Of a stretch of DNA of 64,000 bases, positions 12,053-23,924 are shown piece by piece. The stretch covers positions 86,219,056-86,283,055 of the forward strand of contig CM049310.1 in the NCBI GenBank assembly GCA_026874595.1, in the 5' to 3' direction. The notes under the pieces are model-generated. The model was not told the DNA's origin and made no database searches. It worked only from the letters and a program-made list of their open reading frames with translations. Every line of letters begins with the position of its first letter. The first letter of the stretch is position 1. This DNA comes from Sipunculus nudus. Taxonomy: Eukaryota; Annelida; Sipuncula; Golfingiida; Sipunculidae. Position numbers and translations under genes: made by a program.

Positions 12053-15000
12053 ATGGTTAATCCAAAAGGATGCTCAAAAATTGTGAAATGTGATCAATGC
12101 CCATGCTTAGATGATTATGAGCACACAATTATGAGCAGTGGTCATTACAAAAGCTCGGATGTCCACACAATTATGAGCAGTGGTCATCGCAAAAGCTCAG
12201 ATATCCACAGGTATATTAAATGTGGTCAATCGAGAGACTCGGTTGTCCACAGATTTATGCAATGAGGTCAGTCAAGCGGATCGGTTGTCCACAGATTTAT
12301 GAAAAGTAGTCAATCCAGAAGCTCAGATTTCCACATATTTATGAAATATGGTATATCTAGAGGCCCGGATGTCCACAGATTTATGAAATGTGGTTCATCC
12401 AAAAGCTCAGATGTCCACATATTTATGAAATATGGTATATCTAGAGGCCCGGATGTCCACAGATTTATGAAATGTGGTTCATCCAAAAGCTCAGATGTCC
12501 ACATATTTATGAAATATGGTACATCTAGAGGCCCGGATGTCCACAGATTTATGAAATGTGGTTCATCCAAGAGCTCAGATGTCCACATATTTATGAAATA
12601 TGGTATATCTAGAGGCCCGGATGTCCACAGATTTATGAAATGTGGTCAATCCAGAAGCTCAGATTTTCCACATATTTATGAAATATGGTATATCTAGAGA
12701 CCCGGATGTCCACAGATTTATGAAATGTGGTTCATCCAAAAGCTCAGAGGTCCACATATTTATGAAATATGGTATAATAAGAGGCCCAGATGTCCACAGA
12801 TTAATTAAATGTGGTCAGTCCGAAAACTCGGATGTCCACAGATTTATTAAATGTGGTCAATCCAGAAGCTCAGATGTCACCGATTCATAAAATTTGGTCA
12901 GTCCAGAAGCTCAGATGTCCACAGATTTATTGATTTTTTTCCGTCCGGAAGCTCAGATGTCCACAGATTTATAATGTGGTCAATCCAGAATTTTGATGTC
13001 CACAGATTTATGAAAGGTGGTCAATCCAGAAGTCCAGATGTCCACATATTTATGAGATGTGGTAAGTCCGGTAGCTCAGATGTCCACAGTTTATGATGTG
13101 GTCAATCCAGAAGCTCGGAAGTCCACAGATTTTTTAAATGTGGTAAGTCCGGTAGCTCAGATGTCCACAGGTTTATGATGTGGTCAATCCAGAAGCTCGG
13201 AAGGCCACAGATTTATGAAATGTGGTCAGTACAGAAGCTCATGTCCACAGATTCATTAAATGTGGTCAATCTAGAGGATCGGATGTCTACATATTTATTA
13301 AGTGTGGTCAGTCAGGAGGCTCGGATGTCCACAGGATGATTAAATGTGGTCAATCAAGACGCTCAGATGTCCACAGATTAATTAAATGTGGTCAATCGAG
13401 AAGTTCAGATGTCCACAGATTTATTAAATGTTGTCAGTCCGGGAGCTCGGATTTCTACACATTGATAAAATATGTTCATTCCAGAAGCTCAGGTGTCAAC
13501 AGATGTATGAAATGTGGTCAATCCAGGAGCTCAGAGTTCGACAGATATATGAAATGTGGACAATCTAAAGGCTCGGATGTCCACAGATTTATTTAATGTG
13601 GTCAGTCCAGAAGCTCAGATGTCCACAGATTTATTGATTTTTTTCCGTCCGGAAGCTCAGATGTCCACAGATTTATAATGTGGTCAATCCAGAATTTTGA
13701 TGTCCACAGATTTATGAAAGGTGGTCAATCCAGAAGTCCAGATGTCCACATATTTATGAGATGTGGTAAGTCCGGTAGCTCAGATGTCCACAGATTTATG
13801 ATGTGGTCAATCCAGAAGCTCGGAAGTCCACAGATTTTTGAAATGTGGTAAGTCCGGTAGCTCAGATGTCCACAGGTTTATGATGTGGTCAATCCAGAAG
13901 CTCGGAAGGCCACAGATTTATGAAATGTGGTCAGTACAGAAGCTCATGTCCACAGATTCATTAAATGTGGTCAATCTAGAGGATCGGATGTCTACATATT
14001 TATTAAGTGTGGTCAGTCAGGAGGCTCGGATGTCCACAGGATGATTAAATGTGGTCAATCAAGACGCTCAGATGTCCACAGATTAATTAAATGTGGTCAA
14101 TCGAGAAGTTCAGATGTCCACAGATTTATTAAATGTGGTCAATCCAGAAGCCCAGAGATCCACAGAATTATTTAATGTGGTCAATCTTAAGGCTCGGATG
14201 TCCGTAGATTTATGAAATATGGTCAATCCAGAAGCTCGGATGTCTACAGATTTATTAAATGTATTCAAGCCAGAAGCTTAGATGTCCACAAATGTATTTA
14301 ATGTGGTCAATGCAGGAGCTCATGTCCACAGATTTATTAAATGTGGTCAATCTAGAGGATCGGATGTCCACATATTTATTAAGTGTCGTCAGTCCGGAGG
14401 CTCGGATGTCCACAGGATGATTAAATGTGGTCGATCAAGACGCTCAGATGTCCACAGATTTATTAAATGTGGTCAATCTAGAGGCTCAAATGTCCACAGA
14501 TTTATTAAATGTTGTCAGTCCGGGAGCTCGGATTTCTACACATTGATAAAATGTGTTCATTCCAGAAGCTCAGGTGTCAACAGATGTATGAAATGTGGTC
14601 AATCCAGGAGCTCAGAGTTCGACAGATATATGAAATGTGGACAATCTAAAGGCTCGGATGTCCACAGATATATTTAATGTAGTCAGTCTAGGGGTTCGAA
14701 TGTAAACAGATTTATTAAATGTGGTCCATCCAGAATCTCAGATAGCCACAGTTATAAGAAATGTGGTCAATCCAGGAGTTCGGATGTCCAAAGATTTATT
14801 AAATGTGGTAAACCAGAGGCTGGGATGTCGACACATTTATGAAATGTGGTCTATCCGGATGTCCTGATGTCCAAAGATTTATTAAATGTGGTAAATCCAG
14901 AGGCTGGGATGTCCACAGATTTATGAAATGTGGTCAATTCAGAAGCTCAGATGTCCACATATTTATGAAATATGGTATATCTAGAGGCCCGGATTTCCAC

Positions 15001-16960
15001 AGATTTATTAAATGTGGTCAATCCAGAGGCTCGGATGTCCACAGATTTATTAAATGTGGTTATCCAGAAAGTCAGATGTCCACAGATTTATGCAATATGG
15101 TCAATCCAGAATCTTGAAAGTCCACTGATTTATGAAATGTGGTCACTCCAGAAGCTCAGATGTCCACATATTTATGAAAAATGGTATATCTAGAGGCCCG
15201 GATGACTACAGATTTATTAAATGTCGTCAGTCCGGAAGCTCGGATGTCCACAGATTTGTTACATTGTGGTCAATCCAGAAGCCCAGAGATCCACAGAATT
15301 ATTTAATGTGGTCAATCTAAAGGCTCGGATGTCCGTAGATTTATGAAATATGGTCAATCCAGAAGCTCGGATGTCTACAGATTTATTAAATGTATTCATA
15401 CCAGAAGCTTAGATGTCCACAAATGTATTGATTGTGGTCAATGCAGAAGCTCATGTCCACAGATTTATTAAATGTGGTCAATGTAGAGGATCGGATGTCC
15501 ACATATTTATTAAGTGTGGTCATTCCGGAGGCTCGGATGTCCACAGGATGATTAAATGTGGTCAATCAAGACGCTCAGATGTCCACAGATTAATTAAATG
15601 TGGCCAATCCAGAAGTTCAGATGTCCACAGATTTATTAAATGTGGTCAATCTAGAGGCTCAAATGTTCACAGATTTATTAAATGTTGTTAGTCCGGGAGC
15701 TCGAATTTCTACACATTTATGAAATGTGTTCATACCAGAAGCTCAGGTGTCAACAGATGTATGAAATGCGGTCAATCCAGGAGCTGGGAGTTCCACAGAT
15801 ATATGAAATGTGGTCAATCTAAAGGCTCGGATGTCCAGAGATTTATAATGTGGTCAGTCCAGAAGCTCATACAGCTACAGTTATAAGAAATGTGGTTAAT
15901 CAAGAAGCTCAGATGTCCACAGATTTATTTAATATGGTCAGTCCAGGGGTTCGTATGCAAACAGATTTATAATGTGGTCAGTCCAGAAGCTCAAATGTTC
16001 ACAGATTTATTTAATTTGGTAAATCTAGGGGCTAGGATGTCTACCGATTCATGAACTGTGGTCAGTCCAGAAGCTGAGATGTCCACAGAATTATTAAATG
16101 TGGTCGGTGCAGAGGTTCAGATGTCCAGAGAATTATTAAATGTGGTCAGCCCGGAAGCTCAAATGTCCACAGAATTATTAAATGTGGTCGGTGCAGAGGC
16201 TCAGATGTCCACAGATTTAATAAATTTGTCAATCCAGAAGTTCAGATTTTCATAGATTTATGAAATGTGGTCAATCTCGAACCTCGGATGTCCACAGATT
16301 TATGAAATGTGGTCAATCTAGAGGCTCGGATGTCCAGTGATTTATTAAATGTGGTCCATCCAGAATCTCAGATAGCCACAGATATAAGAAATGTGGTCAA
16401 TCTAGAAGCTCGGATGTCCACAGATTCATTAATTCCGGATGTCCTGATGTCCAGAGATTATGAAATGTGGTCAGTCCAGAGTTAGGATATCCTCAAATCT
16501 AAAATGTGGAAAATCGAGAATTTCATGAAATGTGGTCAATTCTGTAGCTCGGATGTTCACAGATTCATTAAATGTGTTCAATCCAGAAGCTCAGATATCC
16601 ACAGATTTATGAAATGTGGTCAAATGAGGGGCTCGGATGTCAACAGGTTTATGAAATGTGGTAAGTCAGGAAGTTTATATGTCCACAGATTTAGAATGTG
16701 GTCGATTCAGCAGCTCAGATAGCCACAGAATTATTAAATGTGGTCATTCTGTATTCTCCCGATGTCCAGATTCATGAACCTTTGTCAGATATTCATAGGT
16801 TTGTGAAATATAGTCATTCCAGAAACTCAGATATCCACAGAATAATGAAATTTGGTCAATCTAGAAGCTCTGATGTCCACAGATTTATGAAATGTGGTCA
16901 ATCTAGTGGCTCGGATGTCGACAAAATGTAAAATGTGGTAATTTGAAATTGTCGGGTATC
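12053..16960. repeat. 42-bp minisatellite array downstream of P1 (about 4.9 kb)
   Basis: The consensus unit runs GGATGTCCACAGATTTATGA then AATGTGGTCAATCCAGAAGC and TC, 42 bp; by length there are about 115 units. Units vary in the middle (AGGCCC, AAGCTC, GGGAGC). Because 42 is divisible by 3, long open frames appear on both strands with a 14-residue period (RFIKCGQSRSSDVH type). They are broken at irregular intervals and have no gene context. A higher-order repeat of about 705 bp is visible: the odd unit TGATTTTTTTCCGTCCGG is at 12931 and 13635, and flanking variants repeat in the same order near 13270, 13978, 14354 and 15487. Confidence 0.95.
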
Positions 16961-17749
16961 CACAGAAATATGAAACATGGTAAGTCCACAAAAATGTTTT
17001 GTATCGATAACTTCTAATGTTAGAAAAGTAGTTGTCTCTCCCGATGTTTGTAGGGCGAAGGCCATTGGAACGTGTGATCACTTTTATAATGATGGATGCA
17101 ATGTGGCTATCATACTTATGTGTAAGTTGAACTAGATTTTCAGGAAATTTTAATATGGGTAATCTTATGATCGGATATCTAGAGGGAAATGAGGAACTGA
17201 GGTAGCCTTTCCATTTGTTGATGAAGACAAGGTGCTTAGGTGCGTAGTTGTAGTTTAGATTCTACAGGTTTTATTCATGGTAAACGCCATTCTCTTTTTA
17301 ATATTTTACACCAAAAAATATACATGTATTCTATAATATTGTAAACGTGAGACGTATTTTGCAAAAAGTTTATTATATGAAAATACTTATATTGCTTATC
17401 TATATGTTACATTAGATACATAGTACTACCAAGTTTTAAAGCTATGAGTATGAATTGTCAACTGCACAGATTGTTTTAAATTTTTGTTAATGTGGGTTTT
17501 TAGAGTAGGAATGCAAATCCTACAATATTTCTTGAACAATTCTAACACCGTTCATTTTATTTTACATAGGCTGTATCATAATAAATCCTATCTGTTGTTT
17601 CATATTCAAAGTTTAAAGGAAAGTCTTTCACAAAGTTTACAGAAAGAGCATAAATATGACGTTCTCAGCTTATATAACCCTGACTGTATATGGATTTTGA
17701 ATATATGTATGTTACATTCACAGATAATTTTTATTACGTCAATACTTAA

Positions 17750-17855
17750 TAAGCCAACAGACCACCAGATAAAATGTCATTGTAATCATACTTTGCCATA
17801 TTTGGGCAAGAAAAGATTAAATTATAGACATTTTATCTGGTGGTCTGTTGGCTTA
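17750..17855. repeat. 29-bp perfect inverted repeat with 48-bp spacer
   Basis: The left arm 17750-17778 starts TAAGCCAACAGACCACC. The right arm 17827-17855 is its exact reverse complement. The spacer contains a smaller nested hairpin (TTGCC...GGCAA). It could be the end of a MITE, a fold-back element or a hairpin transcript. Confidence 0.85.
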
Positions 17856-17933
17856 CTCCTAAAAAAGTGCCAATACGTCTCGCGTCATTAATTTTCACAT
17901 TGTAATAAAACGGTGTTCTAAATCTCTGATTGG

Positions 17934-17937
<4 letters not shown>

Positions 17938-17984
<47 letters not shown>
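17938..17984. repeat. (TA)n microsatellite
   Basis: An uninterrupted AT alternation of about 45 bases. Confidence 0.95.
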
Positions 17985-17987
<3 letters not shown>

Positions 17988-18514
17988 GACCTAATTTAAT
18001 AATAAGATACAAATAAAATATCTCGTTGAGGTTATTTTTGTTGTTCACAATTTATCAGTATGTTTGTCTAGTTGTCAAGAAGGAATGGTATACGTAAGCT
18101 GATTTTTTCCCCAAAGAGCTGCAAACAATTGTACCCATTCTTCATTACCCAACTCAAATATGGTTATTATTCTCTTAAGTTGCGTTTCCCTCGATGTTGC
18201 CAGTCTTCTGTAGCACCTATTAAAACAATGCATTGCATTAAAAAGTATATTAACTCCTCTGTTTGTCCTCCTTGTTACTGTTAACAAATAGTATTCCTTG
18301 CTACCCTTGGCACTGTTTCTTTTCTTTCAAATGGTACATGTCTATGCATATAGTTTCATAATAGAAGATTTAGTATATCATCACTAAAGCTTATTTCCAC
18401 TTATTGACTATTTTGCTAAACCATATTTAGACCAATCTTTTTAGTTTCAACCAAAAACGTTTCCCCTAAATCGTGCTATTCTTTTCTTTTTAATCTTTTG
18501 TATTTTTGTGTTAT

Positions 18515-18760
18515 TGTTACCTCCACCAACGAAGGTGGCAGGGGTTATGTGATCGGTCTTTTGTGTGATTGTGTCTAATCCATATCTTAGAAACCTCTGG
18601 GAGGATGCCTATAAAATTATTTGGAATGACGGGCTATTGGCGAAAGATGAATGAAAATTTAGGAGGGGGTGGGGTGGATTGGGGAATATGTAAGCGGATT
18701 TGGTTCCAGATCCCTTCAAATTCGCCCCGTTTCGCTGCTATCCGTGTTTTTTTTTTCCGT
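18515..18760 (+). repeat. Probable dispersed repeat fragment
   Basis: It begins ACCTCCACCAACGAAGGTGG followed by a purine-rich GGGGTTATGTGATC segment. This resembles the ends of short interspersed repeats common in marine invertebrate genomes. A similar start (TTACCTCCACCAA) recurs at 46960. The family is not identified. Confidence 0.35.
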
Positions 18761-19728
18761 GTAACATATAAAAGTCTAGACTGATTTCCCACAACATTTA
18801 ATCACGTCCTGTTTTTTCTATTGCCAACCTACCCTCTCAAAAAAATTTATTAAAATTATTAAATAATTAACTTTTATGAGTACCTTTATAGTTAACATTG
18901 ACGTCAACGGTCAACTTCAGATTCCTGGAAGTGTGTTGCTGTGACAATGTCGTCCTAATTACTTCTCGCGGTCGTGACAAGCTGCTGTTTACTAGCCATA
19001 TGGCCCTTTATGGATTATAGATAGTGTGTCACACTGCCACCCCACCCCTACCTCGCCATACCTAGCCGCCGATGCCGTCGGAACAGTATACTTTTACATT
19101 CTTTTGATTAAAAAGATAATTGAGGAGTCCGTTACAAAAGTATAGGCTAGGCCAGCTCTTGCTGGTGGATGGTGTGGCTGCTCTGCAGGTGGCCTCAGTC
19201 TTCTTAAGCGACGTCCATAATTTTTAATTTCAAAATCGAGGCAGGCAGCTGGGCTCAGATCGCCCCCCCCCCCGCCTCAAATGTATCACACTCACTCGTT
19301 ATCTAAATTAGCCATCAGCCAGTCAGAGCAACATAAAATCTCCAAACGTACGCCCTAAACAATGATTTTCATTGAACTTCTTCAAATGTTGTTATTTATC
19401 TGGGCTGGCCATTTTTTTCAGTTAACGTCAGTGAATTAATCTGGAACGCGGGATATGACGAATTACATTTTGATGCGTGACTGATGCGGATACATGTGTC
19501 GGCGAAGGCATGCGCTCAATGAGTGATTTCTACCTTTTTTACTATTCTATTCATATTCAGCTATTTAAAACAAGCTATTCTCAAACTTATTATGGTATAT
19601 GGTTTGTTTTGGTGAAATTGCAAAATGAAATAAAATTAACACTTTTATCAGAAACCTTTTACTTTCACCATTAAATATATGTCATATAGTTAAACATGAA
19701 CAATTATTAAAAAAATAGCCGCAATACG

Positions 19729-19732
<4 letters not shown>

Positions 19733-19806
<74 letters not shown>
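19733..19806. repeat. Compound (AC)n(TA)n microsatellite
   Basis: An AC run of about 32 bases passes directly into a TA run of about 42 bases. Confidence 0.95.
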
Positions 19807-19809
<3 letters not shown>

Positions 19810-20281
19810 TAGCTCGGTGTGTGATCCTTTTGATATGCTGGTTGGGTGAAATGTCTTCCTTGGTCAATCTGTCAAACGATGATGAGTAAAATAAGAATTA
19901 TCCAACAGCCCGGTAATGCCGCGATAGACTCATAAACGACGCCGTGTACCCCTCAACGTTATCGATACGCGATTTAACCCTTCACCTGAGAGACATGTTC
20001 TCGGATTACACAAAACCATGCGGCCATACTTCCTCTTTATCGATATCACTACATGCACAGTGTACAACAGCAGTCTATTGACCGTGTCACTGTGAATATA
20101 AACATTGCGTAATATTATATTCAAGAACCATCCTTTACCTCATGGACTCGTGTATTGCCACCAGGGGAAGCTTTTTTTTAGTAGGTAGTACTGCTCCAGT
20201 CATTCGTTCCACGGTCTGCCAAGAACACCGACTTATAGGTTTGTTTACGAAATGTTATGAACGCTTAGGTAAGAGATACAA

Positions 20282-20283
<2 letters not shown>

Positions 20284-20336
<53 letters not shown>
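20284..20336. repeat. (TA)n microsatellite
   Basis: About 52 bases of uninterrupted AT alternation. Confidence 0.95.
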
Positions 20337-20338
<2 letters not shown>

Positions 20339-20689
20339 TCCTGGCTTGCCTCACAGAGAGCAGTACAAAAAATGAGAGAATTTATAGCAGATCGTATAAC
20401 ATTGGCCATTTGGTCATTTTTCAATATGAACGGTGTTGTGTGTTTCAGATCTTCCATGGAGACATTTATTTAGAATAACAAACCCAGCCTCCTTCTCATG
20501 AAGGGTAGAAAACACCTGTTGTGCACCAGTCAGCAAACATACAATAGGTACTCTTTTCTTAGTAATTTTATTTCGCATGTGTTAAGAGGGTACTTTAGAA
20601 GCTTCTACAGGTCTGTTAAATGGTACTTATCTATTAATTAATGAAAATGTTGTAAAAGGGTTAAGCTGGACTTAACATTTTATATTTGT

Positions 20690-21475
20690 TAAGAGACGAC
20701 AGACCAAATCGCAACAACTGGGACCTCACTGACAAAATCGAGGGAGGAAACGTCTTGCTTATCCGCTGCACCTCCGAGACAGAAGCTGAAAAACTGAAAG
20801 ATGACGCCACATAGCAAAAGCTGCCAGGAATGAGCCGTGCTACCTTTACTGGCACTGGTAAGCGGCCACAACCGACCACGACAGGACACAAGTATGGGGT
20901 AGTATACAGAAATCCCCTGGATGTCACAACCGACCACGACAACACACAAGTTTGGTGTAGTATATAGAGTTCCCTTGGGCGTCACTGACTCTGACATTGT
21001 TAGCGAACTTGGACACCTAGGTGTCACGGAAGCTACAGGCTTAATCACGGTCAATGGGCCTAGTGAAACTGTCAGACTTACATTTGACCGCGAAGCCCAC
21101 TACGACTCTGCGCTTAAGACGCTTTTCATACTGACTCTAAGAATTGTCCTCAGAGACCTCAAGATTGTTGACGAATGTTTTAAATGTCAATACTTTGGAC
21201 ATACAGCCAGACAATGTCAGACCACAGTCCGTTGCATTAGGTGCGAAGAAACCGGATACGGAATACGTGCCTGTTCCACGAACAAAGCTCACGCGAGAAA
21301 TGCAAATTGTTCAAGTGCACATATCGCATTCTATCGCGGCTGCCCAGCATTTATAGAGGCCAATCATAGGTTTAGACAGGACAGCCAGACCAGCACCACC
21401 ACAGCCAATACGGCAAAGCAGGTGCTCGTGCAGCCTGTACCACCACCACAGACGAACGCCTGGACATTGCCATAA
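20690..21475 (+). mobile_element. LINE ORF1 (gag-like, CCHC zinc knuckles), decayed
   Basis: The open frame 20921-21475 encodes a nucleic-acid-binding ORF1 of the jockey/I/CR1 kind. An RNA-binding-like half (GVVYRVPLGVTDSDIVSELG) is followed by CCHC-type knuckles (ECFKCQYFGHTARQC, RCIRCEETG) and the ANCSSAHIAFYRGCP signature frequent in these ORF1 proteins. Upstream, 20700-20810 in another register reads VLLIRCTSETEAEKLK, the typical preceding segment, ending in a stop. A direct duplication of about 54 bp at 20871-20955 (AACCGACCACGACA twice) disrupts the join. It is a broken copy, on the plus strand. Confidence 0.8.
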
Positions 21476-21688
21476 CCCTGGGCCACTCCGACAAAGGCAC
21501 ATTTTGACTGAAACACCGTGTTGTTCGTCACCGATCTGGTGTACAACTTGAACCCCGGTGTTCAACTTATCAGATATGCGACACAGCTGCTGGATTGATC
21601 TCGAGGCATCTCCGCGAAAAGGTCGACAATGCATCCATTGTATCGAACATGACTCTCCGGACCATCAAAACGCCCTGTAGTGTAAATA

Positions 21689-21815
21689 TGTTCAACAGTA
21701 TTAATATTGCACATGTCAACACCAATGGCTTAAATGCGCGGAAATTTGAATAATTAAATTATCTAGTCAGTAATAAAGTAGACATTGCTTTTATATCAAA
21801 AACTGACATGTAGAT
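21689..21815 (+). mobile_element. LINE ORF2 endonuclease start, truncated
   Basis: Translation reads INIAHVNTNGLNARK, an in-frame stop, then VDIAFISKTDM and a stop. This matches the opening of an APE-type endonuclease domain (N-x-N-G-L, then I-x-E/K-T). It lies about 210 bases after the ORF1 stop, as in jockey-like elements. The copy breaks off after about 125 bases. Confidence 0.7.
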
Positions 21816-23130
21816 GGTGGTGCCATATGAAACCATTTTTGCACGGCGTCTGTTCGTCTGACTTGGGTTAAAATCACTCTGATCTCTTCAGCGGTTGGAC
21901 TTATTCGCCGGACATTTTACACTTATAGACATCATGGATAGGTTTCTTTGCATGTGTATACATCTTGTATAGATTTATCGTTTATATGACAGGTCGCGCC
22001 ACCTACAATCACAATTATCACATAATATCTCAGGACTGGTTTGACGTATGGGTCTAAACTTTTCCATGTTTATCTATCTTACATAGCTCTTTATCATACA
22101 CAAAACAGCCATTTTTTATGGCCTCAATCTCTTCGTCTGCCTTGACTAAAATCACTCGTATCTTGGCAGTCATCTGCCTTAAATTTAGCATGATTATACA
22201 TCTATGGGCCCACTCAAAAATTCAAAAAAATGGTTTCCCTTTCGGCCAAAGATGAAAACCGTGTATTTAATAATTGCCAAAGCGAAACTTGTTTTGGCGA
22301 AACTGCGAAACAATCTCAGATGAAACCGAAATCGCCCACTCGATAAATATACTGGCATGATGGCGGCGGTGGGTCAAATAAGTGCCATTTTTTTAAATTA
22401 TTCTATTGATTTAAACTGTTGATGCCTGTTGTAGATAAATGAGCAATGATTGAGGTATAAACGTTATTTCGGAAGTGTTTTGAATTCATTATTCCCTACT
22501 TTAACCCCGTATAGCTACAGGTGACGCACGTATCCTGTATGTCCATATCGTTGGACACGTGGATACGCTATAGTTAAATTTAATCATAATTTGGCCAGTC
22601 ACAATTAATAATGCTCTCACTTGGATTCAATGTGCCCAGGCATGGATCTCTAACTTTTGATAATCCATTAATCCATTCATTAAAGATAATTTATTATGTT
22701 ACCATAATTGGTCTATTTAAACTGAAATTGTACTCTAATGAATACAAATTGAAACCATACATATCCCGTTTTCCCGGAACTGAGACCAGCTTTTATTTTT
22801 CGAATTGGCCCTTTTATATGATTTTATATAGATTTCTCGTTTATATAACATTTCGCGCAACCTATACTCACAAATACGCTGTAGACATCCATGATAATAT
22901 CTCAGGACTGCTTTGACTTATCCACCTAAAATTTTGCATATGTATACATTTTGGATTGCTTTCTAGTTCAAATTTACAGGTGGTGCCACCTACAGCCATG
23001 TTAACGGGGCAGATATCCATGCGACACATCTCACTCTATATCCTCTTACAACTCTATCCATGCCTCACTTCACCCATACCACTCTGCTTTCAGCGCATAC
23101 ACGTAGTTGCTTGTCGACTATCCGGAGTAT
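21816..23130. other. Insertion-like stretch splitting the LINE, with internal repeats
   Basis: No gene is visible. Segments 21955-22070 and 22800-22950 are related (both have ATAATATCTCAGGACTG followed by TTTGAC). A TTCCCGGAA palindrome lies near 22775. The stretch separates two parts of the same LINE reading order, so it may be one or more inserted elements. Confidence 0.4.
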
Positions 23131-23139
23131 AGTTTAGTT

Positions 23140-23700
23140 TTGTTAAACGAATGGTCAAGTGCGACTTAAGCGCTTTGAACATTTTAGATCTCGCTCCAAA
23201 CATGATGTCTCTTCCGTGATATATATAGGGGAGTGTATCGGAACGGACCATCTCCCAATTCATATACACACTGTTTTGAAACCACAGTCATCCACGTGAA
23301 ATTATTTCGGAGTCTCGCTAAGGTTAACTTGGGTCGTTTTCAGGAAATCCTCTCAAATAATATGGTTGATTCTTAAAAAAATGACTTAATCACACGTTAA
23401 CAGTTAGATTGTATCGCGACTGACATATCAGGTAGTAACACAATGCGGTCAATGCGGTCACTCCAGAGAGAGAAGTTAAAAATAGAAACTGGTAGAAATA
23501 AAGAGATGGTAGCGCACAAACACATCGACTGTAAAAGATAATATAACAGAACAATTCGTCAACACTTACATCAGGATAAAACACATAAATTCATTGAAAA
23601 TCTTAAAAAAATTACTACAAGCATATAATGGCCAAAAATAAATTCGTTTCACCTCTAGACATAATCCTACCAAATCGTAGGTAGAAACAGACTGACATCA
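23140..23700 (+). mobile_element. LINE ORF2 endonuclease C-terminal fragment, decayed
   Basis: In shifting frames it reads LNILDLAPN, then IGECIGTDHLPIHIH, then SLQREKLKIE. The G-S/T-D-H-L-P-I signature is the catalytic His/Asp end of APE-type LINE endonucleases, and the later part resembles the linker before reverse transcriptase. Several stops and frameshifts are present. No reverse transcriptase core was found. Confidence 0.65.
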
Positions 23701-23865
23701 CATCCAGTAAGCAAACAGCCTTGCAAGTCAGCTTGATCTTACCGTGTACCCAATTTTATATTTATAGACCTAAGCTTTCCATCTCTATCTCCTCCGAATT
23801 TCTCCTTATCAATGGCCCAAATGGTAAATAGATAATAATTAATATTCACTTAGATATCATCCTTA

Positions 23866-23924
23866 TAGTTGAGGAAGGAGCACCTAGGGGTCCCTAACTT
23901 CTTCAACTACGGCGCTCGAGCGCC
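23866..23924. repeat. Adjacent hairpin and GC-rich palindrome
   Basis: Arms TAGTTGAGGAAG (23866-23877) and CTTCTTCAACTA (23898-23909) pair with one mismatch. The perfect palindrome GGCGCTCGAGCGCC follows at 23911-23924. Confidence 0.6.

Larger units (their letters stand above)
16961..20680. other. Intergenic stretch without recognisable genes
   Basis: It holds a perfect long inverted repeat (17750-17855), (TA)n at 17940-17984, a dispersed-repeat fragment (18515-18760), a compound (AC)n(TA)n microsatellite (19733-19806) and (TA)n at 20284-20336. The open frame at 17484-17891 overlaps the inverted repeat and resembles no protein I know. Confidence 0.5.

Noticed and set aside
12053-16960. Long open frames encoding a 14-residue repeat protein
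   Set aside because: They follow from the 42-bp period, occur on both strands, switch frame irregularly and have no promoter, start or splice context. Kept as a minisatellite.
12053-16960. CRISPR-like array
   Set aside because: Units are contiguous and all similar, with no repeat-spacer alternation, and the DNA is animal nuclear sequence with introns.
17484-17891. 135-codon open frame as a gene
   Set aside because: It spans the 29-bp inverted repeat, has no recognisable domain, and lies in repeat-rich A+T DNA.
20661-21054. Minus-strand open frames over the LINE ORF1
   Set aside because: They are shadows of the plus-strand zinc-knuckle ORF1.
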